From: Nissolia schottii
Taxonomy: Eukaryota; Streptophyta; Magnoliopsida; Fabales; Fabaceae
Direction: 5' to 3'
Length of the DNA: 64,000 nt
Assembly (NCBI GenBank): GCA_003254905.1
Contig: QANU01065626.1
Location: 1 to 64,000 of the forward strand
Part shown: positions 24,731 through 37,370 of the stretch, one piece after another
Numbering within the stretch: the first letter of the stretch is position 1
How the letters are laid out: every line of letters starts with the position of its first letter
Translations under genes and position numbers: made by a program
Notes under the pieces: generated by a model
Told to the model about the DNA's origin: nothing
The model's database searches: none
Seen by the model: the letters and a program-made list of their open reading frames with translations, nothing else

Positions 24731-25045
24731 TGTTATATTATCTATTAAATAATTAAGTGACCTAACTTAACCCTAAAAGTTAGCTCACGAGATAAAAGAT
24801 GTCTCACACTTATAAAATTTTATTTAGATCTTATCTTTAAGTAATGTGAAATTTTAATACACTCCCCTCATGCCGGAACATTTGAAGCGTGAAATTTGTA
24901 AACATTTGTGAGTGACTCAGACCTGATACCATATTAAATAATTAAGGGACTTAACTCAGCTCCAAAAGTTAGCTTGAGGAATGTCTCACGTGTATAAAGT
25001 CTATCTAAATTTTATCTCTAAATAATGTGATACGTTAATATTGAG
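24731..25045 (-). mobile_element. TRIM-like miniature retrotransposon
   Basis: Two diverged direct repeats of about 115-130 bp (24731-24861 and about 24932-25045) share ATTAAATAATTAAG, AAAAGTTAGCT, TGTCTCAC and AATAATGTGA. Between them lie about 70 bp. Read on the minus strand, the first repeat is followed at once by TGGTATCAGGT (24931-24921), a good match to the tRNA-iMet primer-binding site. The second repeat is preceded by TGAGGGGAGT (24870-24861), a polypurine tract. No coding sequence is present. This layout is that of a terminal-repeat retrotransposon in miniature. The repeats differ at roughly a quarter of positions, so it is old. Confidence 0.65.
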
Positions 25046-26516
25046 TACGCTTATTTGTGCTTCTACAAAAAGATGAGTACATTTTTTATTGGTACACTTA
25101 AAGTGTCTACAACTAATAGGATGAGGATCAAATTCTTAATCATATCAACTAACACTACACTACATTCCGTGGCTTAACATTCATTTTTCTTGAAAATAAA
25201 AAATGCAATAGTGAAAAAAATAAATGAAAATATAAATTATTTTGCTTTGTGATAGACGGAAGAATTTTTCCTTCGCCTAGAGGATTCCAATTGAAGAAAG
25301 ATGGTACAAACAAAGTAGTACGAATGAACGGTCGTGCATGTGGGCTGTGGCTGTGCAGTGTACACTACACGAGTAGGACTAAATGTAATAAATGGACGGC
25401 ACCTCTATTTTAAGACCAACAAGTGGCCATCCATACCCTTTTTTAGGCGCATACAAAAATAAGAAAAAATGAAAGAGCATAAACTAACTTTGATGAATTC
25501 CAAATTTGGATTGAGAGACAGAAAAAAGACACACACCGAATAAAATGTTGGTATGAGATGAAGGGATAGAAGTTAGGATAAAAAATAGATTAATATTACA
25601 TGTATTTATTTTATGTGAGATATTATATTTTATATAAAGATAAATAACATGTGAATTAATATAATATTTTAAAAAAGTCAAAATGACACTATTTTAGAAA
25701 AATACAAAAATGTTTCTTAAACATGTTTTTTAATCAGGTAAAATAAGTATAAATGTAATATCACTTTTTTCATGACAAAGTGTATGCACATTTCTATTTT
25801 TGTATGTTTAAATAACATAGCACTAAAAAGATAAACTTATAAAATAATGTCTAAGCCTTGTAACTACTAAATGAAAAGAAAGAAAAAAAATTGGACGCCT
25901 TTATTTTAATTTTAAGACATTGAATGCATTCGTTTTTTTATTTCATTTTATAATAAAAAAAAGTTTAGAATGATGAATTAGGAGACTCGACAATACACAC
26001 ACTTATAAATGTTTTCTCTGTATTAGGGCTTGTTTGATTATCAGTTTGGGTACTTCAAATTTAAGTTTGGTGAACTGAAAATGAATTTAAACCATACTCA
26101 TCTTGTTTGACTTTTTATCAGTTTACAAAATTTAAATTTGGAATAACTCAAACTTAAATTTGACAACTGAAAATAAAAGTTACTTTTCAATTTAACTTTT
26201 AAAATTGAAATTTTTTTATGTTTTTTAACTTTAATAAAGTGTTCTCTTTCTCATTTACACTGTATTAATTTACTTTAAAATTATGTTATGTTATTTTTGT
26301 TAATTTTATTTTTAAAATTACTTTTGTCTTATCTCATCTAAACAAAAATAGTTTTTTCAAATTTACTTTTAAAATATTCAAGCTAAACACAAACAAATTA
26401 ATCTTTTCAAACTTATTTTTTTAAAAATAAATTTTAAACTTAATTCTTTTGAATTTAATAAAAAAGTTAAGAAGATGAGAAGACTTTTATTTAAAAAAGG
26501 ACAAAAAAAAAAAAAA

Positions 26517-26670
26517 NNNNNNNNNNNNNNNNNNNNNNNNNNNNNNNNNNNNNNNNNNNNNNNNNNNNNNNNNNNNNNNNNNNNNNNNNNNNNNNNNNNN
26601 NNNNNNNNNNNNNNNNNNNNNNNNNNNNNNNNNNNNNNNNNNNNNNNNNNNNNNNNNNNNNNNNNNNNNN
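26517..26670. other. Assembly gap (154 N)
   Basis: A run of N bounded by poly(A) on the left and exactly 15 C on the right (26671-26685). The homopolymer edges suggest failed sequencing rather than biology. Confidence 0.95.
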
Positions 26671-26798
26671 CCCCCCCCCCCCCCCAAATTTTTATGGATA
26701 TCTCAAGGACCTCTCAACTATTTAAAAATATAATTTTATTTACAAAATTATCTAGCAAGTTATTCAATGGTGTGTGTATATTTCCTTAAAAAAAATTG

Positions 26799-26799
26799 A

Positions 26800-26841
<42 letters not shown>
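26799..26841. repeat. (TG)n(TA)n microsatellite
   Basis: TGTGTGTGTG followed by an alternating TA tract with a single G interruption. Confidence 0.85.
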
Positions 26842-26844
<3 letters not shown>

Positions 26845-28834
26845 TTATTTATTTATTGAGAACATAGATACACCTCCAAAAATAACTAAAAAATTACCAC
26901 CCAATTGTGCGGAAAAGGATTATACCAACTCTATCAATTAACAACACTAAGGACAAAAAGCTAAGAATTGAGTCATACAAATAGAAATTCAAGGGATAGC
27001 CATTTACTATGCTTGCCCAAAGAATCTGCACAAAAATTTACTTTCTTAAAGGTATGTCTAATCTAGACATTCTAAGTAGCCCACAAAATATTAGTGATAG
27101 CCTTCACCAACAATCAACAAGGAACAAGGGTGGTTGGAATTCAAAGGATCGCGAAAAATGTTAAGAGCACATTTAGAGTCTAACTCTAAGATAACTTGTT
27201 AAAATTTACATTGAGCTATCGAGAAATGATGTGTGTATATACATGTTATACAAACTTGAATTTTACTTAGTAAAGTATAGGGCATTTTTGTCCTAAATTA
27301 GTTTTTTCAATTAATAAATATTATTAATATATTTTTTTTATCCAAGTCAATGTCCTTTCATGTTCAAAATAAAGTTGATGTCCCTTTTACATTTTTTTCT
27401 ATATATATGTGATGATTTATTTGAAACATGTGTTATAAAATATATTTTAATTTTATTTATTACTTATATAATGTCCAATTACTTAAAAAAAATTAAAAAT
27501 TGGATTTACCTAATCATTAACCGTGTCACTGTCAAATCAAATTAGACTTGAATGGGCTTGATCGCAAAATTGGATTGTTTCCATAGTACACTACCAATTA
27601 GGAGAGTTCATAATTTATCTTTTCCAATAACTTGACTCAACCTAAAATTTATTTGGTCGAATTTAGATTGTTACATGTGATAGTGTCATTTTTAGGTTAA
27701 GGTTATGCTTTTAGTTGATCTAACTTAGTTCAAAGTTATACAATTTTTTAACATTTATATATTTTTTTCTTAAATTAGTAATAATTTATGAAACTTTTTT
27801 ACTTAAATTAATAATATGTCTTACAAAATATTATGTTATTTTTGTTTTGACATGATTTATTTTAAAATATATATTGTAAAATATTCTTTACATTTAATTT
27901 GTTACGTTTAAAATCATATAAATTTATTATATAAAATGTCAAAATTTTCATATATTTCTTCCCTTTTATAATAAGTGTTTATTTTAGGACATCACACAAA
28001 TTAAGAAAATATAATAAATGTTATTAAAAGTAGTAAAAAAATAATTTGAATAGCCAAAAATATTCTTAGTTAAAAGAAGCATACCCTGCTAATATACTTA
28101 ATGACTATAATTAAATTAAGGGGATTACTTTGGTACCCCATCAAATTTACGGGTATTGGTTCCTTGCGATTATTTATGACTAAAAATTAGTCATGTGTCC
28201 CATTAACTTTTAATACTTATTATTTTAAACCTTAAAGTAATTAAATTATGACCGTTAAAATATAAAAATGTATTGATACCCTTGTAAAAATATCGACATC
28301 GAAAGAAGAACCTTAAATTAAGGGTATTGTGAAGAAAAAAAAGCTTAATTGAAATATAAATTGAAAAAATATTTAAAAAACTTAATTTGATAAAATTTAG
28401 GAAAATATTATAAAAGGGAGAGAATATTATGCCTAATTTAATCCTGTAATAAAGTCGGGCCGAATTTAGATTTTGTCTAACCCAACTTAGACATGACAAT
28501 TTATATTCTATCTATGGGTATCTAATCCAACCTAACATAATCCGGTAGATATAATAAAAATCTACTCCTTTATTAATAATTATCCAAAATTACTTACAAA
28601 AGTTAAGGTTTTAATAATCTGACCCCAATCCTAACAGAATTAAAATTTTGATTTATAAAAACCTAAAGGATAAGATATTTTTATTTATTTTTAAGCTACT
28701 AGTGGTAGGATGAGTGGTAATGATAAGGTTGGTTGGTTATACTGGTACAGTCATAGTGGGGAAATGAAAGGAAGGAGAAAGAAGGGGGGGCATTTAAGAG
28801 TCTCACATGTGTGTGTGTCCCCTACCATTTTAAC

Positions 28835-28841
28835 TATTTAA
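28835..28841 (+). promoter_or_regulatory. Possible TATA box of the MIR156 transcript
   Basis: TATTTAA, followed about 25-35 bp downstream by CT-rich sequence, about 650 bp before the MIR156 hairpin. Position and composition fit an RNA polymerase II start, but no transcript evidence is available. Confidence 0.3.
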
Positions 28842-29488
28842 GGGTCTCTTTCCACATAAAAAAGGCTGCTCCATCTCCCCTTACCCCTTTCAACCCCTCA
28901 AAGGGTGCGCTTTGCCTTCTCTCCTCTTCTCCCTCGCCACCCGCACCACCCTCCCAGCTCTCTCTGCAACTGCACAGAAGAATCGGTTCTGCTTTCTGTT
29001 TCTAGCTCTGGCTCTGGCACAGGGATCTGGTTGGATACGTGTCACTACGTGTGTTGTTGCATGAGCCACGCCGACACCACTCCTTCCCACCTCCATAATC
29101 AATGGAGAGAGAGCGAGAAAGAAACGATACTAATGGTTGGAGTTTGTGCTTGTGGTTTTTGTCTTTTTATCTTTTCACGCTCACTAATACCTTCAATTTC
29201 ATCTCTCTTCTTCTTCTTCTTCGGTTGTTCTAGCTCGTTATGGTGCAAACCCTAATAAAAAAAATCCTTCAATCGAGTCATGTACAAGATAGGTCGGTGG
29301 ATCATAGTCCATAGACTTTCTTTTTCTTTCATTTCTCTCTATTGTCCTTCAGATCTGTTTCTTATGGATTTTTTCCCCTTTTGATTGCTTTTTATTTTTT
29401 CCTGCTAAGTTTCCTAATTTGGGCAGCCCTCTTGACCCCTTCTCTTTTTGGGCAATTTTCTTTGCCATTTTGTTAGCACACAGAGATA

Positions 29489-29574
29489 TTGACAGAAGAG
29501 AGTGAGCACACAGCGGCATTCAGTATAACTTTTTATACTGTTGCTTTTGCGTGCTCACTTCTCTTCCTGTCAGC
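29489..29574 (+). ncRNA. MIR156: MIR156 precursor hairpin
   Basis: The conserved miR156 sequence TGACAGAAGAGAGTGAGCAC is present exactly at 29490-29509; one extra 5' T at 29489 gives the 21-nt form. The opposite arm GCTCACTTCTCTTCCTGTCA and two more bases (29553-29574) is the family's usual star strand, pairing with only two single-base bulges and a G:U. The loop itself pairs through CAGTATA and TATACTG. miR156 represses SPL transcription factors and sets the juvenile phase in plants. The precursor is transcribed by RNA polymerase II and cut by DCL1 in the nucleus. Short open frames around it (28811-29255, 29604-29991) have no family resemblance and are probably part of the primary transcript. 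Which MIR156 paralogue it is cannot be told from the sequence. Confidence 0.95.
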
Positions 29575-32153
29575 TTCCGGTGGCTGGAAAATTAGATTAA
29601 ATTTTGCTCCGCTTATGTTCCAAACCCCAAATCCAAACCAAAAGTAATCAACCCCATCCCCCCCCCCCGCTCTCTCTTTCTCTCTCTCGACATTTTTGTG
29701 GAGGAGCTCAGCTCAGCAACATCACTGACCGGTGCAGGTTATGTATCCCATCATCATTATTATTGTTATTATCAAACAGTGAAAATAATATCTGTTTCCC
29801 CATTTTTTATAATTCTTTTTTTATTTATCTCATACCTGTTGATGTTTGAAATCTCTCATTTCTCATCTCATAGTATTTGTTTGGTTAGGAGTATAATTAT
29901 ATTTTACAAATCATTAGTGTCGCTGTTCAATTTAATATTATTATCATTAATGTTTGTTATTAAACGGAAAGGTGTGACTTTTGATGCATGACCCTAGCCT
30001 CTCGCAGAACGAAAACCCCCTTTTCACTGTTCAGATTAAGCGGCGAATTTTTTTTTATATATATTACTATAAACATAGCATGGGACCATTCACGTCTCTC
30101 ATAGTATGGTCCAATTTTTTCTTCTCTTATGTTGTTCTTGCTCTACTCTCTAGCTTAGCTATCACACTCTTATATTTTATTTGTTTGATTTGATTAATCT
30201 TTTGCATGCCGACGGTTCCCCCTTACTTGGTACCTGTTCCTGATGGCCGTGTTAATTTATTTGTTCTCACCCTGCTGCAACTCAGGTTAATTTTCTAGCT
30301 CCTCTGATTGGACATGTCCAATTTCAAAAGGGTGTATTTTTTGTTTCTTTTCTTTTCTTCTCTTGTTGAAGTTTTGGTGGTTTATCTGATCATAAACCCT
30401 ATCTGTCTATCTACCTAACTGTACAGCTGTTTCTGCTTTTGATCTATGTGAACATCATTTGAATTCTCTCTTATCATCATTACTTGGTCACTGTGTGGTT
30501 CTGTAATTTGGATGTAGGATGGCCTACTTCATTGATCTTCTTGACCAATCATTTTTCTTCTCTAGCATTGTAGTGTTTTGGTCTAATTTGGAAATAGTAA
30601 CAGTGATCGTTTTACTGGATTTGCTTTGGTGATAATGGTTAATTTTCTACGCTTTGATTTGGATCTTTCTTAATTACTTGTTTGATGATAACGTTCTGTC
30701 CCACCCATAAGCATGTTAAATGTGTAAATGTTGAACATGGAGTACTTTAATTTGTTGTTTCCACTTTTCTGTTTCCCCCTCCCCCTATCCTACTTTTTTT
30801 TTAAAAAAAAAGTTTTTATAATATCAGAATCAGATTTTTCAGAAATTAAAAATGCCTTGTTGTAGTTCCTTGTGTGAAATCATGTATTGGCTTGGGACTA
30901 ACGTTTTATATTGTGATTTGTGAATCGTACAGGCACAGCATCAGATTGTTATTTGAAAAATGTTCACACTCTAACATAGTATTTGCGTCATATAGCAATC
31001 TAACACCACTACAGCATATTTGTTATTACCAACATTCTTTTTTGAATTATTACATTTATAAAATGTTACTACAAGTATAAAAAGTATTGTTAAAACTCTT
31101 TGACAACATTTTTACTGATATTGTATTTGGATTGTGTCACTAAGGAATTTGACAATATTTTGTTTGATAATTTAATAATATTTTTAAATATTACTTAATA
31201 TCTAATTATGTTGTAGACTTTTAGTGCACCTTATGTGTGTTTTCATGTAAAATTATTTTACATTGAGATATAATCATACACGGTTACAATACTCAAAGCA
31301 GTTAAGTCTTACAATCACTACCTCAAAAGTCTCATTAAAATACCACATGATTAGATAATAGTATAAAAATCTGATATTTGCATAACAATAATTTTTTTTG
31401 AGAGCATAGCAATTAAAACTTAAAGTCAAATGATAGTAGCTAGTTATAGCATAGCAATTAATTATCACCTCTAGTGATTTCTTCTTGCTGTGTTCCTTTC
31501 TAGAATTATTTATCTTATGTCCTTTGTGTTTATTGGAGATTTGTTTTGATATATATAAGGTTTTTGGGTCAACAAATTAATGATATAGTTTTTATAAATT
31601 TTTTCGTCTATATTTCTGTTTGTTTTTATGCACTTTTGTGATAATTAATTATTTATATTTTAGTTATTTACCATCATATTTAATACAACCAAGATTTTTC
31701 AGTTGTTGAATTCAGATAGGGATTTTGAGGTTTCTAATGCTTGTTTAATATCTTCCTTATAATTTATTTTTTCTGGAGATTTATCCATAATGTATCAGCT
31801 ATCCTTTTCACATTTATTTTGGTCATCTTTGATGGAGACAATATGCACACTTCCACTAACAAAAAGACAGCCAAAAAGCTAACATAGTAGATGGTGGATA
31901 TTGATTGGAAAAGGGATGAGTACCTGGTGGATATACATGCTTGCAATTTTAGTTTGTTACTGTTGGGGTTCTTTACATATGTTCAATTCAATTTCAGTCA
32001 TATGAAGAATATGCTCAATCTTTTTCCATATGTTACTAGATGGTACCTTGAACATACCTTACGGGTAAATTACACTAACAACTCCTGATGTTCCCTATCT
32101 ACTTTTCCAGGTGACACTCATTTCTCCTAATGAACATTGGCCTCAATAATAAA
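29575..32153 (+). other. Downstream part of MIR156 transcript and intergenic
   Basis: T-rich sequence with no supported protein gene. Plant primary miR156 transcripts often extend and splice beyond the hairpin, so part of this may be transcribed; the 3' end is unknown. Confidence 0.35.
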
Positions 32154-32635
32154 GTTAGATGTCATTTGTTATGAAAGTGTTTTGTTCATCATGCCTCACA
32201 CCATTTCACTTTAATAGATTTCACAACCCTTTTCTAGGCCTCTTTTAAGCACAAGAGAATGCTAGAGGGAGCTGTTAGATGTCATTTGTTATGACAGTGT
32301 TTTGTTCATCATGCCTCACACCATTTCACTTTAATAGATTTCACAACCCTTTTCTAGGCCTCTTTTAAGCACAAGAGAATGCTAGAGGGAGCTGTTAGAT
32401 GTCATTTGTTATGACAGTGTTTTGTTCATCATGCCTCACACCATTTCACTTTAATAGATTTCACAACCCTTTTCTAGGCCTCTTTTAAGCACAAGAGAAT
32501 GCTAGAGGGAGCTGTTAGATGTCATTTGTTATGACAGTGTTTTGTTCATCATGCCTCACACCATTTCACTTTAATAGATTTCACAACCCTTTTCTAGGCC
32601 TCTTTTAAGCACAAGAGAATGCTAGAGGGAGCTGT
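32154..32635 (+). repeat. 120-bp tandem array, four near-identical copies
   Basis: Four units of exactly 120 bp begin with GTCATTTGTTATGA at 32161, 32281, 32401 and 32521. GTTAGAT precedes the first and the last breaks off at 32635. Only one difference was seen by eye (A for C at about 32175 in unit 1). Each unit ends in a potential hairpin: CCCT, CTAG and CTCTT pair with AAGAG, CTAG and AGGG (32227-32269 in unit 1). There is no long open frame. Confidence 0.9.
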
Positions 32636-35250
32636 AAAGTTGCACAAGATAGGCCTCAGGAAGTTTGTGAAATCTACTAAGTATGAAAATGTGATAAGCA
32701 TAATAAACATATTTAATAACAAACGCTCCATTGTTAGATGAAGTTAGATGAAACCTGTGTTCATGAGGGGATGTGAGTGTTGGTTGGAATGGGGTGTCAG
32801 TGAAATTTCACTGAACCTCACGAGAGGTCAGTGTAATTACAGTCCCTTTATTTATAATATTCTAAAATGACAGTTGGATACAAATTTTCAAACTTCTAAA
32901 TTAGCCAAAAGTTTCATGTTGCAGAGTTTTAAGCTTGTTAAGCCTTCAACCACGAAATGCTGTGCGTGTTTGGTGAATAGCTAATGTAGTATCAGTATAA
33001 ATGCTAACTAAGGTTCATGTTTCGATTATATTAAGTTATAAATGATTTTAGTTTGTAAAACTGAACAACCTGTTAACAAATCTAGGGCATTATGGAGGAC
33101 TTTTAATTCAAAATATTTGTAATTGATCACATATCCGTTATATTTGTTTATAAATGTGTTATTTTTTTTTACTTCTTAATGCTTGAATTTAGTTTGTAAT
33201 TCTAAAAAGTGTTTGAAAAATAGAATATATAGTGGTGATTCTTGTAAGCATATGCTCTTAATTTACCCAAAAGTTGTTGGTCACCTGCAATGTCAGGAGT
33301 ACGAATCTTGGAGTAGTCATTTTTATGGGAGTTTACCTAATAACCAACTCTGCTCAAAATTGAGCGAGCAATTCTTAAGCTGACAAATATATATGATCTT
33401 ATTTAACAATCTAAACCATAATTAGATGCAATTGATTATTTAGGAGAGCTTATAGTTTCTCATTCATCAATGTTTCAAAGAAAAATATCTTACCCAATGT
33501 AGAGAGAGTTTATAGTTTTAGCAGGTAGTTGCTCTTTTGATTAGTATTCCCCGTGTTTGTTTTGAATATAACAATGTCACCGGGAAATGGATCCTCTCAT
33601 GTTAAAAGTTTTTATATTTGAATCATGTTAAGAATGAGAAAGGCATAAAAACTTTAAATAAGGGAAGCCACATTAAAATTGGTAAGACCCAATTCAAATG
33701 AGTGTGTCTTTCTCTTTCATAACATAATCAAATATGATAACTTTTAACATGAGAAGATCCATTTCCCATGTTAGGATAAAGATAAGATAGATTAAAGTAT
33801 CTAAAAATTTGTAGGGTTCAATTGGGATGCTTGTCTCCTGACATAGCACAGTCATACTCAACAAACATGAGAGGCCTAATCCTTGTTTGCTCATTCATCT
33901 AATTATGTTCTTTTCCCAGTATTGCAACAAGGGGGTTTGATCCATGCCAGTAAATATTTCCCTTGATTGTCCTGGGAAGCATGCTTACGTGTGCCATCCT
34001 AGCAAATTCAATCAATCATCATTGCAAATAATATATAGCTGCAGCCTTTTAGATTCTATAACTTTTGGCACTAGTGAAAATTCATTGGTGTGTTTTGATT
34101 CCATGGCTTGTATTTTTTTGTATGAAACACAGAACATTTATATTCATAAATAACTGTTTTCCATGCGGATTGAACATATATGCATTCTGACTTTTGTAAT
34201 TTTAATATGTGGATTTTGAACATATGTGATTGGGTATTGTCATATTTTTTGCTTTTGTACAAGCTCCAACTGAGTAGTTAGTTGTACTAGTGGGTGTTCT
34301 AATCGTATATGTTTGTCTTTGCTTTTGTATTTTGTGATCGTTAGTGATTATATATTAAACGTGCTTCCTCAATATATGCTAATCTTGTATCTACTCTTAG
34401 CCGGCGGATATTATATTGTGCAAATTGTTGGCTTTTACATCACTGATTACTTCATTCATATAGAATGTTGAATTTGTAGAAGGTAAAAGAAGAGGAAAAG
34501 GGTAGATGAATGCTTGTAAATATTTAGGTGCCCATCAGCATTTTATATATATCAACAATGAATAAATGCATGACTAATTTTAATAAAAGCTAATTGACTT
34601 AGCTATTTTCTAAGACTGATGCCATGACTTTTATTATTCTCGAGACTGTGCTAGTAACGTGATTAAATACATTTGGTCATATGTTTTATTCTCAACAAAG
34701 ACATTCAAATAATGATGAATGGACTACAGTTGTAAATTCAATTGTCTTTTGGTCTTTTACATATGTTTAGTAATAGTAAGAATGCATGGCTTGAAAGGCA
34801 CATAGGTTATATAATTCTACTAAGATATTTTGACTTTCAGTGCATAAATGTGATTTAGTGAGACTTTTTCCCATCAACAATTTGGAGCATGGTAATAGGA
34901 TGTATTTGGTTGTTAAATATGTTTACATAATCAACCTTTCTCAAGTGATATTTTTGGAGCTCGGAAATTCAGCATCAAAAGGAAGCAAGAGATAATAGCC
35001 TAAATCATGGTGATATAACAAAATTTAACCATTTGTGGTCAACTTGTGAGAAAAAGCAGCAATTATGAAGAAGACTATCAAGATCCTCTCAAGCTTATTG
35101 ATACATTTTCTCACAAATCAAGCAATCACTTCATTAATTTGGGGTAATCACTTTCATCAACTCCTTCATGATCCTTATTCTTCACTATCTTCATTGTCGT
35201 CCTTATTATGCATTAGGTGTATTTGCTAATTTTCGTTCATTTACTATCAG
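32636..35250. other. Intergenic, contains one long hairpin
   Basis: No supported gene. The inverted repeat at 33582-33767 is listed separately. The open frames at 33183-33383 and 33944-34153 show no recognisable motifs. Confidence 0.4.
33582..33767. repeat. Long imperfect inverted repeat (hairpin)
   Basis: GGGAAATGGATCCTCTCATG and following TTAAAAGTT (33582-33610) matches the complement of 33739-33767 at 28 of 29 positions. Pairing continues inward less exactly (TATATTTGAATCATGTTAAG against CATATTTGATTATGTTATGA), giving arms of about 64 nt and a loop of about 58 nt. It may be a foldback MITE remnant or a young miRNA-like hairpin. No flanking duplication was found. Confidence 0.7.
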
Positions 35251-36416
35251 GAGTTGGCTACATGTCTGTTCAAAGTTGCGGAAGAAAATAGGTTCAGATC
35301 ATGCACCATAACTGATGCTGGAGTTGAGAAACAATGTTGTCATAAGCTACATTTCGGTAATCTTGAAGCTACCATTAGTCCCTTCTTCTTCCAAAATCAT
35401 AAGAATATACATACCATATAGCTTCAACGTTTAATAATTTTGTTTTGGAGTTGCATTGACTTAAATTTAGTTACTATGAAGTGACATTTAGTTTTGGGTC
35501 TGGTAGAATTTTTTCATTTAGTAAATTTAGATCTACGACAAGGGTTTGGAGTTTGATGAATTCTTTAGACAATGATCCAATAAAGTGAAGAATTTCACTA
35601 TTGAATTAATAAAATAGAAATGAGTTCTAATTACCACTTTATTGATATAAGTGTAAAAACCTCTCACTTTATCCTCCCATTGGTTGAATGTGATGTTGCC
35701 ACTTGTCTCAATTGATCCCCAAATTTTTTTATAGGTTTCAATGGGGAATTAAGGTATGGTAACGGATGGAGAAGGCAACTTGTGTCCCTACTAAATATAG
35801 GACTGAGCAGATATTTTAATATGATCCAAGGGTTTCTGTTTATGCATGTGCTCTCCAGATCAGTTAGATGATGAGAAGCCTTTGGATTGCCAGAGAAGCG
35901 GACAATATGTTGATGATTGGGAAATGGTAAAGGAAGAAATGGCAGAGCCAATAACTTTACCTTTTAGGTTTGTGGAAACATTTCATCCTTTCTTAGACCG
36001 TGTTCAACTGTTTACTATATATGCGAATGGATAATGTTATTTGGTTAGAACATGAAAGGTACGAGTGGTTCTCACTGATTGATTGATTGATTGTCAAAGA
36101 GCTGCACTTTCACTTTTTCCTGGCCCACGATCACTCTTTTTTGTCCCTCTTATTTTATGCATCAACAAAGGTCGTTAAAAGAAAAAAAGACGCTTTGTAT
36201 CAAATAGCACTACTTCAAAAACCTCTTATTTAGTAGTGCGGTTTGGTGGAAGTAATTTGAAAAAAGATTGCTTTCTCATTCGTTTTTTGTCTGTGAAATT
36301 ATTGCAGTTTGGGTTTTGGCCATTTAAAATGGAGTTGGACCATGTTTGCTGGGAACATGACAACTTGCTCAACAAGAAGCATGGATAATTACTTACACCG
36401 AAGGTTGCAGCAATGA
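35251..36416 (+). CDS. Unrecognised three-exon open frame (partial)
   Basis: Three candidate exons, 35251-35356, 35859-35967 and 36308-36416, each have AG before and GT after (the last ends in TGA). They join in one frame with no stop: 106, 109 and 109 nt, or 107 codons plus stop. The first part reads ELATCLFKVAEENRFRSC, the second includes QLDDEKPLDCQRSGQYVDDW and EMVKEEMAEPITLPF, the third includes GHLKWSWTMFAGNMTTCSTR. I do not recognise the family, and no convincing first exon or ATG was found. A putative MKKTIKILSSLL frame at about 35065 splices out of phase. The third exon also has an alternative frame (FGFWPFKMELDHVCWEHDN). It could be a small gene, a gene remnant or coincidence. Confidence 0.3.
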
Positions 36417-37370
36417 GTAAAATTACTAGAGAATTCATTATCTTTGTCATTTGAAGAATCAACACAAAACCACCAGGATCTGACACATGGTTTATTAGGA
36501 TTGAAAAATGTGTTGACGCTTGACGGCTATTGCCCCCATTTAACTGTCAGGATCAATAGTGATCGATCATTGTATGTTGCCATCATTATACAGAATGTAC
36601 ATACATTTATGCTAATTTTTGCGGCAACTATGTTCAAGCTGAGACCAATAAATATAGTGCAGTATAGTGATAAAAACTGTCAAGATTTTGTTGTTAGTAT
36701 ATTTGTACATTGAAGTTTTCTTCATGTACTCTTTATTTTCTGGTACTATTAATTTTCATAGTTGGTTTTGGTGAGCAATGTAATTCCGTTTTAAGGGTTG
36801 AACTTAATAGTTAAATTCAGTTCGCAGAATACCCATCATGCACAGCCTTAACTTATGTTTAGAAAATGAAATAATGCTTGTTTGGTTGGTTGTCTAGTCT
36901 TTAGTATGGTTAGTGGTTATATATCGTCACTTTCCTTCCTTCTTTTCTGTGCCCTACCGTGTTTCATGCGATGCTATTCTGCTTGGCATATATAACAGTA
37001 TTACAGTATATAATAGTATTTTTTTTATATTTATTTTACTATCAAGTACAATGTGACATCATGGACCACGGTAGAGCAAATTTTTCATAAAAGCAGCAAC
37101 AAAAAACTCTAGTCTTTTAAGCAAGTCTTGCGATCCAAAAATAAGTGAGGAGGGCCAAAGTATGAAGCAACAAAATATTGTAACTCATGTGCTGAGTAAT
37201 TTACGATACAACATGCATATTGATGCATAGAAGGGGAAAAAATATATGTTGACAAGATTTACAAACAAAATAATCCAATACATAGTTTCATGGATGGGGG
37301 CGCATTAGTTGTTAGAGCCTCAGGCAAGAATTCAGACTCTGCCACTTTGATCTGGTATACATACGATACA
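36417..37370. other. Intergenic and TAF5 3' flank
   Basis: No supported gene. The part nearest 37370 should be the 3' UTR of the minus-strand TAF5 gene. Confidence 0.45.

Larger units (their letters stand above)
25046..28830. other. Intergenic, AT-rich
   Basis: About 3.8 kb with no supported gene. It contains an assembly gap and a (TG)n(TA)n microsatellite, both listed separately. Around 26030-26390 the outer sequences GCTTGTTTGATTATC and CAAGCTAAACACAAACAAATT are loosely inverted, which may mark a MITE. Confidence 0.4.

Noticed and set aside
26030..26390. MITE with GCTTGTTTG ends
   Set aside because: The inverted ends are too loose and no target duplication was found.
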